Shown here: one piece after another, positions 55,233 through 62,886 of the stretch | How positions within the stretch are numbered: the first letter of the stretch is position 1 | Layout of the letters: the number at the start of each line of letters is the position of its first letter | From: Anaerolineales bacterium | GTDB taxonomy: Bacteria > Chloroflexota > Anaerolineae > JAAEKA01 | Direction: 5' to 3' | Assembly: GCA_020634615.1 (NCBI GenBank) | Contig: JACKBI010000004.1 | Coordinates: 248,001-312,000 of the forward strand | Length of the DNA stretch: 64,000 nt | Program-made: the position numbers and the translations under genes | Notes under the pieces: generated by a model | Seen by the model: the letters and a program-made list of their open reading frames with translations, nothing else | Told to the model about the DNA's origin: nothing | Databases searched by the model: none

Positions 55233-56359
55233 CTGAACCTACCTCTACCACTGTCGAAACCCAGTCGACAACGCTGATCAACGAAACGGCGCCGCGCCAA
55301 TCGTTCGTGGCGCGCTTTCAGCGCTGGGAATGGCTGCTGGTCGCGCTGATCGTACTGGTGGTCGTGCTCAACAGCCAGCTCTCGCCGTTCTTCCTCGACG
55401 CGCGCAACCTTTCGCGCACATCCTCAGACTTCATGGAGATGGGGCTGATGATGTTGCCGATGGTGTTCATCATCATCACCGGCGGTATCGACCTTTCGGT
55501 TGCCTCCAACCTGGGAATGAGCGCCGCGTTCATGGGTGTGCTCTTCATGGCCGGCGTGCCGATCTGGCTCGCGGCGCTGGCGGGCCTGCTACTGGGATCG
55601 CTGGGCGGACTGCTCAACGGCGTGTTGATCGCCAAGGTCAAGCTGCCCGCGCTGGTAGTCACCCTGGGCACCTTCGCATTCTACCGCGGCGTGGCCTACG
55701 TTCTGCTGGGTGACCAGGCAGCGCGCGGCTACCCGCCGGCGTTCACCTATATCGGCCAGGGCAAGCTGCCCGGCACCTTGATCCCCTTTTCAGTTGCGCT
55801 GTTTGTCGTGCTGGCGATTGTCTTTGGCCTGGTGCTGCACAAGACCACCTTCGGTCGGCGGCTCTATGCAATTGGCAACAACGAGAAGGCTGCCAATTAT
55901 TCCGGTGTGCCAGTAGATCGAATCAAGATCATCATCTACACCCTGTCGGGCTTCATGGCCGGATTGGCAGCTCTGGTTCTGGCGGCGCGCTTTGGAAGCA
56001 CACGCCCGGACATTGGCAACGGCCTGGAGCTGGCGGTTATCACGGCTGTGGTGTTGGGTGGCGTGGACATCAACGGCGGCATTGGCACGATGGTGGGCGC
56101 AGTGCTGTCATTGCTGCTGATCGGCCTGCTGCGCTTCGGCATGGGCCTGCTCAACATCCAGGGACAGGTACAAGGCATGGTGATCGGCCTGCTGTTGATC
56201 CTGTCGATCCTGCTCCCGAATATGGTCCGATCTGCGTCCACCCGCGGCAGCAAGGTCAACCGTCGCACTGTTCTCGCAGCCGTCGGCTTTGCCATCGTCT
56301 TCGCGTTGTTTGTTGGTTTCTTTTTCCTGTCACGCGCGCCTGTGCTCGCTGGAAGCTAG
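55229..56359 (+). CDS. rhaQ: Sugar ABC transporter permease, CUT2 (RhaQ-like)
   Basis: 376 residues, start overlapping the previous stop (ATGA). RbsC-type permease: MVFIIITGGIDLSVASNLGMSAAFMGVLF, VTLGTFAFYRGVAYV, FGRRLYAIGNNEKAANYSGVPVDRIK, VLGGVDINGGIGTMVGAVLSLLLIGLL. It has an extra C-terminal membrane segment (LAAVGFAIVFALFVGFFFL) compared with RhaP. It forms the heterodimeric permease with RhaP. Confidence 0.92.
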   Translation: MTEPTSTTVETQSTTLINETAPRQSFVARFQRWEWLLVALIVLVVVLNSQLSPFFLDARNLSRTSSDFMEMGLMMLPMVFIIITGGIDLSVASNLGMSAAFMGVLFMAGVPIWLAALAGLLLGSLGGLLNGVLIAKVKLPALVVTLGTFAFYRGVAYVLLGDQAARGYPPAFTYIGQGKLPGTLIPFSVALFVVLAIVFGLVLHKTTFGRRLYAIGNNEKAANYSGVPVDRIKIIIYTLSGFMAGLAALVLAARFGSTRPDIGNGLELAVITAVVLGGVDINGGIGTMVGAVLSLLLIGLLRFGMGLLNIQGQVQGMVIGLLLILSILLPNMVRSASTRGSKVNRRTVLAAVGFAIVFALFVGFFFLSRAPVLAGS

Positions 56360-56437
56360 CACGGCGCATCAACCATCTGCAAGTTTCAGGCGTCTGCCTG
56401 ACTTGAAACATCTCTCTTGTTCCTTAAAGGAGGACAC

Positions 56438-57544
56438 ATGACCCGCCGAACGTTGTACCTGGTTTTGATCTCGACGATCGTGCTCGCCATGGCGCTTAGC
56501 GCCTGCGCAGCACCGACAGCTACGCCAGCACCTGCAGCGCAGCCTGCAGCTACCGAAGCCCCGGCCGCCGTAGCCCCAACCGAAGCGCCCGCAGCCTCAG
56601 AACCGGCCGCTGGCCCGCTGACTTTCGTTTTGGTGCCCAAGAACCTGGGTAACCCCTACTTCGACACCGCCGATGCCGGCGCTCAGGAAGCCGCCAAAGA
56701 ACTGGGCGTGACCGTGCTCTATCAGGGCCCCGCCTCCGCCGATGCCACTCAGCAGATTCAGTTGATCAACTCGCTGATCGCTCAGAACGTCAACGGCCTC
56801 GCCGTGGCCGCCGATGACTCTGACGCACTTGTACCCACCGGAAAGGATGCCATGGCAGCCGGCATTCCGGTCGTCTCCTGGGACTCGGCCATCGCTCCCG
56901 ACGGTCGTGTGCTGCACATCAACCAGGCCGTGCTGCATGACATCGGCGCGATCCAGATCCAGATGGCCAGCGACCTGGCCGGCCCCGACGGCGGCCAGAT
57001 CGCCATCCTGAGCGCCACTTCCACCGCCCCGAACCAGAACGCCTGGATCGATGTCATGAAGGAAGTGCTGACCCAGCCCGAATACGCCAACCTTGAACTG
57101 GTTGACGTAGTGTACGGCGACGACGACGACACCAAGAGCTACAACGAGGCCCAGGCGCTCTTCAAGAAGTACCCGGACCTGAAGGTGATCATCGCCCCGA
57201 CCACGGTCGGTATCGCAGCATCCGCCCGCGCCGTCACTGATGAGAATCTGATCGGCAAGGTGGCTGTCACCGGTCTCGGCACGCCGAACCAGATGCGCGA
57301 GTATGTCAAGAACGGCGCGTCGCCGCAGTTCGCTCTGTGGAACCCCGCTGACCTTGGCTACCTGTCGATCCAGATCCTGAACGCGCTGGCCAATGGCACG
57401 ATCAAGGGAGTTCCTGGCGACACCTTCACGGCCGGACGCTTGGGCGAGTACACGGTAGAAGAGGATCCCGACCTGGGCGTCAACGTCCTGTTGGGCCTGC
57501 CTTTCATCTACAACGCTGACAACATCGACGACTTCAACTGGTAG
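56438..57544 (+). CDS. rhaS: Rhamnose ABC transporter substrate-binding lipoprotein (RhaS-like)
   Basis: 368 residues from ATG 56438, preceded by AAAGGAGGA. Lipobox LSAC after the signal peptide, an Ala/Pro/Thr/Glu linker of about 35 residues, and a periplasmic-binding-1-type core (FVLVPKNLGNPYFDTADAGAQEAAKELGV, LINSLIAQNVNGLAVAADDSDALVP, GIPVVSWDSAIAPDGRVLHINQA). It captures L-rhamnose outside the membrane for RhaT-P-Q. The C-terminal GLPFIYNADNIDDFNW is close to RhaS-type endings. A hairpin with a T tract follows. Confidence 0.92.
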   Translation: MTRRTLYLVLISTIVLAMALSACAAPTATPAPAAQPAATEAPAAVAPTEAPAASEPAAGPLTFVLVPKNLGNPYFDTADAGAQEAAKELGVTVLYQGPASADATQQIQLINSLIAQNVNGLAVAADDSDALVPTGKDAMAAGIPVVSWDSAIAPDGRVLHINQAVLHDIGAIQIQMASDLAGPDGGQIAILSATSTAPNQNAWIDVMKEVLTQPEYANLELVDVVYGDDDDTKSYNEAQALFKKYPDLKVIIAPTTVGIAASARAVTDENLIGKVAVTGLGTPNQMREYVKNGASPQFALWNPADLGYLSIQILNALANGTIKGVPGDTFTAGRLGEYTVEEDPDLGVNVLLGLPFIYNADNIDDFNW

Positions 57545-57573
57545 GCCTTTGGCTGTCTTTTGTTGACATCTCT

Positions 57574-57632
57574 GGCTGCCACCTCGGCTTCCGGCAATCC
57601 AAAGCCGCTGGCCGGAGTGGCAGCCACTTTTT
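57574..57632 (+). terminator. Hairpin with T tract between rhaS and the mutarotase gene
   Basis: GGCTGCCAC (57574-57582) pairs with GTGGCAGCC (57617-57625), enclosing further pairing, and is followed by ACTTTTT. It probably partially terminates, leaving rhaS more highly expressed than the catabolic genes. Confidence 0.7.
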
Positions 57633-57647
57633 CGACGAGGTTCGTTT

Positions 57648-57965
57648 ATGAAGCGTGTGGGTTTTCAATTCATGATCAGGCCAGATCGTCTCGCAGAATA
57701 TAAAGAACTTCACCGGCACGTCTGGCCCGAGATGCTGGATGCCTTGCGCGCGGCTGGCTGGCACAACTACACCCTGTTTCTGCGCGACGATGGACTGGTG
57801 TTCGGCTACTTCGAGACGGATGACAGCCTGGAAGTCGCCCGATCCAGAATGGCGGCGACTGAGGTCAACACCCGCTGGCAGCAGTTCATGGCGCCGTTCA
57901 CGCTGGCTGACGCCCGGCCCGACGAGACCTTCATGGAGCTTGAAGAGTATTTCCACCTCGATTAG
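57648..57965 (+). CDS. rhaM: L-rhamnose mutarotase
   Basis: 105 residues. It matches the RhaM/RhaU family: FQFMIRPDRLAEYKELHRHVWPEMLDALRAAGWHNYTLFLRDDGLVFGYFETDD (catalytic His in HRHVWPEM, W-H-N-Y-T) and the FMELEEYFHLD end. It equilibrates the alpha and beta anomers of imported L-rhamnose. Placed between RhaS and the isomerase/aldolase genes, this is the genuine rhamnose copy, whereas the one at 25308 belongs to the fucose-type cluster. Confidence 0.93.
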   Translation: MKRVGFQFMIRPDRLAEYKELHRHVWPEMLDALRAAGWHNYTLFLRDDGLVFGYFETDDSLEVARSRMAATEVNTRWQQFMAPFTLADARPDETFMELEEYFHLD

Positions 57966-57973
57966 GAATTCTT

Positions 57974-58795
57974 ATGTTAACGCCACCCTTCCCCGAACTT
58001 GACGATCTCCTGCACATGATGGGCGAGGCCGGACGCCACCTGGCAGAAATTGAGGCCAGCGAAGGCGCGGCCGGCAACATCTCGGTCTGTCTGCGCTGGC
58101 CGGTGGAGCCGCGCAGCCGTTTCCCGCTGGTGCAGACGTTTCCGTTGCCGCAAGCGGTCCCCGAGCTGGCAGGCGCTGCCTTTCTCGTCACCGGCTCCGG
58201 CCGGCGGCTGCGCGAGATCATCGACATTCCGACTGCCAACATTGCCTGCATCGTCGTCGATCCGGGCGGCGAGACCGCCAGCCTCTACACCTCGTATCAC
58301 CGCCGCTTCCAGCAGGTCACCAGCGAGTTCAACTCGCATCTCGCCGTCCACTACGACCAGATCCTGGCGACCGACACCAACTTCCACGCGATCATCCACG
58401 CCCAGCCGATGCACATTACCTACCTCAGCCATGTGCCGCGCTACCAGGACGAGCACTACCTGAACACCCATCTGCTGCGCTGGCAGCCGGAAACCATCGT
58501 CAACCTGCCGGAAGGGATCGGCTTCATCCCCTTCGCCGTGCCCGGCTCGACCGAGTTGATGTCCGGCAATGTGGCCGCGCTGCGTCGCTGCCGCATCGTC
58601 ATCTGGGCCAAGCACGGCGTCATGGCACGCTCCGACATCTCCGTCAAGCGCGCCGCCGACCGCGTCGAGTATGCCGAGACCGCCGCCAAATACGAATACC
58701 TCAACCTGCGGGTAGGCGAGATCGGCACCGGTCTGACCCCTGACGAAGTCCGCGCCATCTGTGCAACATTCGATATCCAGCAAGAGATCTTCTGA
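57974..58795 (+). CDS. rhaD: L-Rhamnulose-1-phosphate aldolase (class II aldolase family)
   Basis: 273 residues, like the 274 of E. coli RhaD. Features: GNISV, FLVTGSGRRLREI, E118 (TSEFNSHLAVH, catalytic Glu region), H142 in IIHAQPMH, GIGFIPFAVPGSTELM and H214 (WAKHGVMA). The second zinc ligand of E. coli RhaD (HxH) reads HxQ here (H142-A-Q144). It cleaves L-rhamnulose-1-phosphate to dihydroxyacetone phosphate and L-lactaldehyde. The rhamnulokinase it needs is not seen in the window. Confidence 0.87.
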   Translation: MLTPPFPELDDLLHMMGEAGRHLAEIEASEGAAGNISVCLRWPVEPRSRFPLVQTFPLPQAVPELAGAAFLVTGSGRRLREIIDIPTANIACIVVDPGGETASLYTSYHRRFQQVTSEFNSHLAVHYDQILATDTNFHAIIHAQPMHITYLSHVPRYQDEHYLNTHLLRWQPETIVNLPEGIGFIPFAVPGSTELMSGNVAALRRCRIVIWAKHGVMARSDISVKRAADRVEYAETAAKYEYLNLRVGEIGTGLTPDEVRAICATFDIQQEIF

Positions 58796-58817
58796 TCTCG
58801 CGATCCAAGGAATTGCC

Positions 58818-60089
58818 ATGACTCCCACAGAAGGCAGCATCCAGGCTGCATATGAACTGGCCCGAGAGCGCTACGCCGCTTTGGGCGTGGACACAGAAAA
58901 GGCTCTGACCGGCCTCTCCCAGGTTGCCATCTCCCTGCACTGCTGGCAGGGCGACGACGTAGGCGGCTTCGAGACCGCCGGCGGCGAGCTGGGCGGCGGG
59001 CTGGCGGCCACCGGCAACTATCCCGGCAAAGCGCGCACCGCCGACGAACTGCGCAGCGACCTGGACGTTGCTTACCGGCTGATCCCCGGCCAGCACCGGC
59101 TCAACCTGCACGCCATCTACGCCGAAACGGGCGGCAAGCAAGTCGAGCGCACCGACCTGCAACCGGAACATTTCGCCGGCTGGCTGGACTGGGCCAAAGC
59201 CAACAATCACGGCCTGGACTTCAATCCGACCTGCTTCTCGCATCCCATGGCTGCCGACGGCTTCACGCTGGCCAGCTACGATCCCGCCGTGCGCCGCTTC
59301 TGGATCGACCACTGCATCGCCAGCCGCCGGATCGGTGAGAGCTTTGGCCGTGTGCTGGGCTCGCCCTGCGTTACCAACATCTGGATACCGGACGGCCTCA
59401 AGGACACGCCGGTCGACCGCAAGACGCCGCGCGCGCTGCTGGCGCAGTCGCTGGACGCGGTCTTCGCCGACAAGATCGACCCGCGCTTCAACCTGGACGC
59501 GGTCGAGGGCAAGCTGTTCGGGCTGGGCTCAGAGGCGTACGTGGTCGGCTCCCACGAATTTTACCTGGGCTACGCCATCACCTGCGGCGTGCTGCTGACG
59601 CTGGATAGCGGCCACTTCCACCCCACCGAGACCATTGCCGACAAGATCTCCGCGGTCATGGCGTATGTGCCCGAGCTGTTGCTACACGTCAGCCGCGGCG
59701 TTCGCTGGGACAGCGATCACGTGGTGACCTTCAACGACGACCTGCAGGCCATCATGCAGGAGCTGGTGAGGGGCGACTTCCTGGGGCGCACACACATCGG
59801 GCTGGACTATTTCGACGCCAGCATCAACCGCGTGGCAGCCTGGGTCATCGGCACGCGCAACGCGCTGCGGGCGCTGCTGCTGGCCCTGCTGGAGCCGATT
59901 GACCACCTGAGGTCGCTGGAGGTGGCAGGCGACTACACCGCGCGCCTGGCGCTGCTGGAAGAACTCAAAGGCCTGCCCTTCGGCGCTGTCTGGGACTACC
60001 ACTGCCTGCAAGCAGGCGTGCCGGTCGGCGTCGCCTATATGGACGACATCAAGGCGTATGAAACACAGACGCTGCTGAAGCGCAGCTAG
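58818..60089 (+). CDS. rhaA: L-rhamnose isomerase
   Basis: 423 residues from ATG 58818 (E. coli RhaA 419). Diagnostic blocks: ISLHCWQGDDVGGFE, NLHAIYAE, GLDFNPTCFSHP, TLDSGHFHPTETIADKISA and VRWDSDHVVTFNDDLQAIMQE with the metal-binding Glu/Asp/His residues. It converts L-rhamnose to L-rhamnulose in the cytosol. It follows the aldolase gene by 22 bp with an AAGGAA ribosome site. Confidence 0.96.
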   Translation: MTPTEGSIQAAYELARERYAALGVDTEKALTGLSQVAISLHCWQGDDVGGFETAGGELGGGLAATGNYPGKARTADELRSDLDVAYRLIPGQHRLNLHAIYAETGGKQVERTDLQPEHFAGWLDWAKANNHGLDFNPTCFSHPMAADGFTLASYDPAVRRFWIDHCIASRRIGESFGRVLGSPCVTNIWIPDGLKDTPVDRKTPRALLAQSLDAVFADKIDPRFNLDAVEGKLFGLGSEAYVVGSHEFYLGYAITCGVLLTLDSGHFHPTETIADKISAVMAYVPELLLHVSRGVRWDSDHVVTFNDDLQAIMQELVRGDFLGRTHIGLDYFDASINRVAAWVIGTRNALRALLLALLEPIDHLRSLEVAGDYTARLALLEELKGLPFGAVWDYHCLQAGVPVGVAYMDDIKAYETQTLLKRS

Positions 60090-60101
60090 AAGCATGATTT
60101 C

Positions 60102-60135
60102 AGAAGTCGGGTTTCTCCGAAGAAACCCGACTTCT
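60102..60135. repeat. 34-bp palindromic element, copy 3
   Basis: Perfect 15-bp arms (AGAAGTCGGGTTTCT and complement) around CCGA; same core as the copies at 19505 and 19558. It lies between rhaA and the second aldolase gene. Confidence 0.85.
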
Positions 60136-60160
60136 ATCGCCGTAAGGAAAAACACCAACG

Positions 60161-60925
60161 ATGCAAACAACAGATATTCTTTCACAACTGGTGGCCATGT
60201 CGTGCAGCCTGGCCGAACCAGCCAACGATTTCGTCATTCTGGCTGAGGGCAACACCTCGGCGCGCGTCGACGGCGACACCTTCTGGGTCAAGGCCAGCGG
60301 GGTCGGGATGCGCGGCATCGGCCCGGGCGGCTTCGTGCAGGTCTCGTTCGAGCGGGTGCAGTCAATGCTGACCGGGCCTGACCTGACAGACTATGAAACC
60401 CGCGAGGCGCTCCAGGCCGCCAAGATCGATCCGGCCGCGATCGGCCATCCCTCGGTCGAGACGGTGCTGCACGCGCTCTGTTTGGCGCTGCCAGGCATCA
60501 ACTTCATCGGCCACACCCACCCGACCGCCATCAACGCCATCACCTGCTCCGTGGCTTTCGAAGAAGCGGTCAGCGGCCGGCTGTTCCCGGACGAGATCGT
60601 GCTCTGCGGGCCGGCCTCAGTGGCCGTGCCCTACACCGACCCCGGCCTCCCGCTGGCGCGCACGGTCAAGGAGCGAATCGACGCCTTCATCGACCAGTAC
60701 GGCGAAGTGCCCAAGACCATCTACATGCAGAACCACGGGTTCATCGCGCTGGGCAGCTCGCCCAGCCAGGTCGAGAACATCACCGCGATGGCAGTCAAAG
60801 CCGCGCGCGTGCTGGCAGGCGCGTATGCAATAGGCGGCCCGCACTTCATGTCGCAGCAGGCCATCGATCGAATCCACACCCGGCCCGACGAGCATTACCG
60901 GCAGCGGTTGCTGGGCGGGAAGTGA
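60161..60925 (+). CDS. Class II aldolase/adducin family protein
   Basis: 254 residues. A second zinc aldolase in the operon: EGNTSARVDGDTFWVKASGVGMRGIG, PSVETVLHALC, FIGHTHPTAINAI (HxH ligands present), YMQNHGFIALGSSPSQVENI (third His). The intact HTH and NHG metal site contrasts with the HxQ of the RhaD-like protein. It resembles L-fuculose-phosphate or sugar-acid aldolases; it may be the aldolase for the fucose branch or an isozyme. Substrate unproven. Confidence 0.87.
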   Translation: MQTTDILSQLVAMSCSLAEPANDFVILAEGNTSARVDGDTFWVKASGVGMRGIGPGGFVQVSFERVQSMLTGPDLTDYETREALQAAKIDPAAIGHPSVETVLHALCLALPGINFIGHTHPTAINAITCSVAFEEAVSGRLFPDEIVLCGPASVAVPYTDPGLPLARTVKERIDAFIDQYGEVPKTIYMQNHGFIALGSSPSQVENITAMAVKAARVLAGAYAIGGPHFMSQQAIDRIHTRPDEHYRQRLLGGK

Positions 60926-61404
60926 GCGGGTGAGATGTTGCAGGTGGCAGGTGGCAAGTACACGCACGGCATTCCTGCTGACACCCAATGTTGAACGGCA
61001 ACATGCGCCGGAAAAACGATGCTTACCACCGTCATCCTGAGATGTATAAGGCGCCGCGACGCCCTTCGGACCGAGTGAGAAACTTGACGTAGCCTGTCAT
61101 GCTGAATGGGTTCAACGGCCATTACGCACTGGCAGCCAACGTTAATGAAGCATCTCTCGGCCATGAGAGTCGAGACTCTTCATTGGCGGTTCGCTGAAAC
61201 GAACGTTGTGCGTTCGACCCATTCAGAGTGACATAACCCAGTTTCTTAGTAACGGGTCGAGGGAGCGATCAACATGACGCCGAATCGCCTGTGAAGGATC
61301 TCTCGGTGTAGAGTTTCTCAGCAAACCGGAATCCAGGACGCCGTCTCGCCGGCTGACACTCTGATCCGCGGCTTTCTATCAATCCGCGGTTCTCAGGAGA
61401 TTTT
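60926..61404. other. Non-coding spacer of about 480 bp with decayed repeats
   Basis: No plausible gene on either strand. Scraps resembling dispersed repeats are visible (GTCATCCTGAG, GAAGGATCTCTCGG, TTCAGAGTGACATAA). A 31-bp block at 61363-61393 is repeated before the alcohol dehydrogenase gene. Confidence 0.6.
61363..61393 (+). repeat. 31-bp repeat, copy 1, upstream of the PHP gene
   Basis: GATCCGCGGCTTTCTATCAA plus ATCCGCGGTTCT. It is the same as 62840-62870 apart from one base, and sits just before the ribosome-binding site of the next gene, as does copy 2. Confidence 0.75.
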
Positions 61405-62754
61405 ATGCAAAACGATTTGACTGTTTCGGAACTTGAAGCACAGCTCGACAACTTCGACGCGGCACTGCGCGCGGCGGCGCTGACGGAGTTGGTGCGCCGC
61501 TGGCAGGCCGGCGAGTTGACGCTGCCACTGCAGCGCGACGTGGCCAACATGCACTGCCACACCTTCTTCTCCTACAACGCCTACGGCTACTCGCCCAGCG
61601 GGCTGGCATGGCTAGCGAGGAAGAACGGCTACCGGCTGATGGGGATCGTCGATTTCGACGTGCTGGACGCGGTGGATGAGTTTCTGGACGCCTGCGATCT
61701 GGTGGGCGTGCGCGGCAGCGCGGGCATCGAGACGCGCATCTTCGTGCCGGAGTTCGCGACGCGCGAGATCAACTCGCCCGGTGAGCCGGGCATCGACTAC
61801 CACATGGGCATCGGCTTCACGTCCAGCGCGGTTCCACCTGAAGCATCCGGCATTCTGGCCGACATGCGTGAGCGCGCCCGCCAGCGCAACCTGGACATCA
61901 TCCAGCGCGTCAACGCGTATCTGGATCCGGTCTGCATCGACTACGAGCGCGACGTCCTGCCGCTGACGCCGGCCGGCACCGCCACCGAGCGGCATATCGT
62001 GCTGGCCTACGTGCAAGCTTCAGAACGCAGCGCGCCGGACGTGGCAGCGTTCTGGGCCAACAAGCTGGCGCTGCATGCAACGGAAGTGACGGCGCTGCTG
62101 CAACAGCCGGCCAAATTCCAGAACCTGGTACGCACCAGGCTGATGAAGCGCGGCGGCGTAGGTTATGTCGAGCCGAGCCATGAGTCGTATCCGCGTGTCG
62201 ATGAGTTTCACCGATTGATCACGGCCTGCGGCGCGCTGCCGTGCGCGGCCTGGCTGGACGGCATGTCGGCCGGCGAGCGGGACATGGAAGAGCTGCTTGG
62301 CCTGCTGATCAACAAGGGCGCGGTGGCGCTCAACATCATCCCCGACCGCAACTGGAACCTGGCCAATCCCGAGGAGAAGGAACGCAAGTTACTGGCGCTG
62401 TACAACGTCGTAAGACTGGCGCAGTCGCTGGACCTGCCGCTCAACGTCGGCACGGAGATGAACAGCCCCGGCAACAAGCTGGTGGACGACTTCGACGCGG
62501 CCGAACTGGCGCCGGTCCGCCAGGCATTTCTCGACGGCGCGCACTTCATCTACGGCCACACCGTCATGCAGCGCACTCTTGGACTGGGCTATCAGTCAGC
62601 GTGGGCGCAGGACAATCTACCGACCCGCCGGGCGCGCAACGATTTTTATACCGCGATTGGCCAGCTTGTGTCGCCGGGCCCGGCCGGTGCAGCCATGCTG
62701 CGCCAACTGGACACCAACGCCGCGCCGGCTGAGATGCTGGCGCAGTTGAACTGA
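61405..62754 (+). CDS. PHP-domain-like metal hydrolase
   Basis: 449 residues from ATG 61405 (CAGGAGA upstream). The PHP-type metal motif NMHCHTFFSYNAYGYSP (H50, H52) opens the barrel after a 48-residue helical N-terminus; GIVDFDVLDAVDEFLDA, GIETRIFVPEF and NVGTEMNSPGN give further ligand positions. PHP proteins are Zn/Mn phosphoesterases. No polymerase domain is attached. Its place after the rhamnose genes suggests a phosphosugar hydrolase, but this is inference. Confidence 0.8.
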   Translation: MQNDLTVSELEAQLDNFDAALRAAALTELVRRWQAGELTLPLQRDVANMHCHTFFSYNAYGYSPSGLAWLARKNGYRLMGIVDFDVLDAVDEFLDACDLVGVRGSAGIETRIFVPEFATREINSPGEPGIDYHMGIGFTSSAVPPEASGILADMRERARQRNLDIIQRVNAYLDPVCIDYERDVLPLTPAGTATERHIVLAYVQASERSAPDVAAFWANKLALHATEVTALLQQPAKFQNLVRTRLMKRGGVGYVEPSHESYPRVDEFHRLITACGALPCAAWLDGMSAGERDMEELLGLLINKGAVALNIIPDRNWNLANPEEKERKLLALYNVVRLAQSLDLPLNVGTEMNSPGNKLVDDFDAAELAPVRQAFLDGAHFIYGHTVMQRTLGLGYQSAWAQDNLPTRRARNDFYTAIGQLVSPGPAGAAMLRQLDTNAAPAEMLAQLN

Positions 62755-62880
62755 GAACCGCGGATGAAGAGGAAACGCTGATCAGAAGCGGAATCCTGCT
62801 CTTCGTTTTCAATCCGTGCATCTCGTCGTACGCTATTCCGATCCGCGGCTTTCTCTCAATCCGCGGTTCTTCCCAGGAGA
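62755..62880. repeat. Word-repeat palindrome and 31-bp repeat copy 2
   Basis: ACCGCGGATGAAGAGGAAAC words are mirrored by TCAATCCGCGGTTCT words. The block 62840-62870 repeats 61363-61393. It ends at the ribosome-binding site of the dehydrogenase gene. Confidence 0.65.
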
Positions 62881-62886
62881 TACCCA

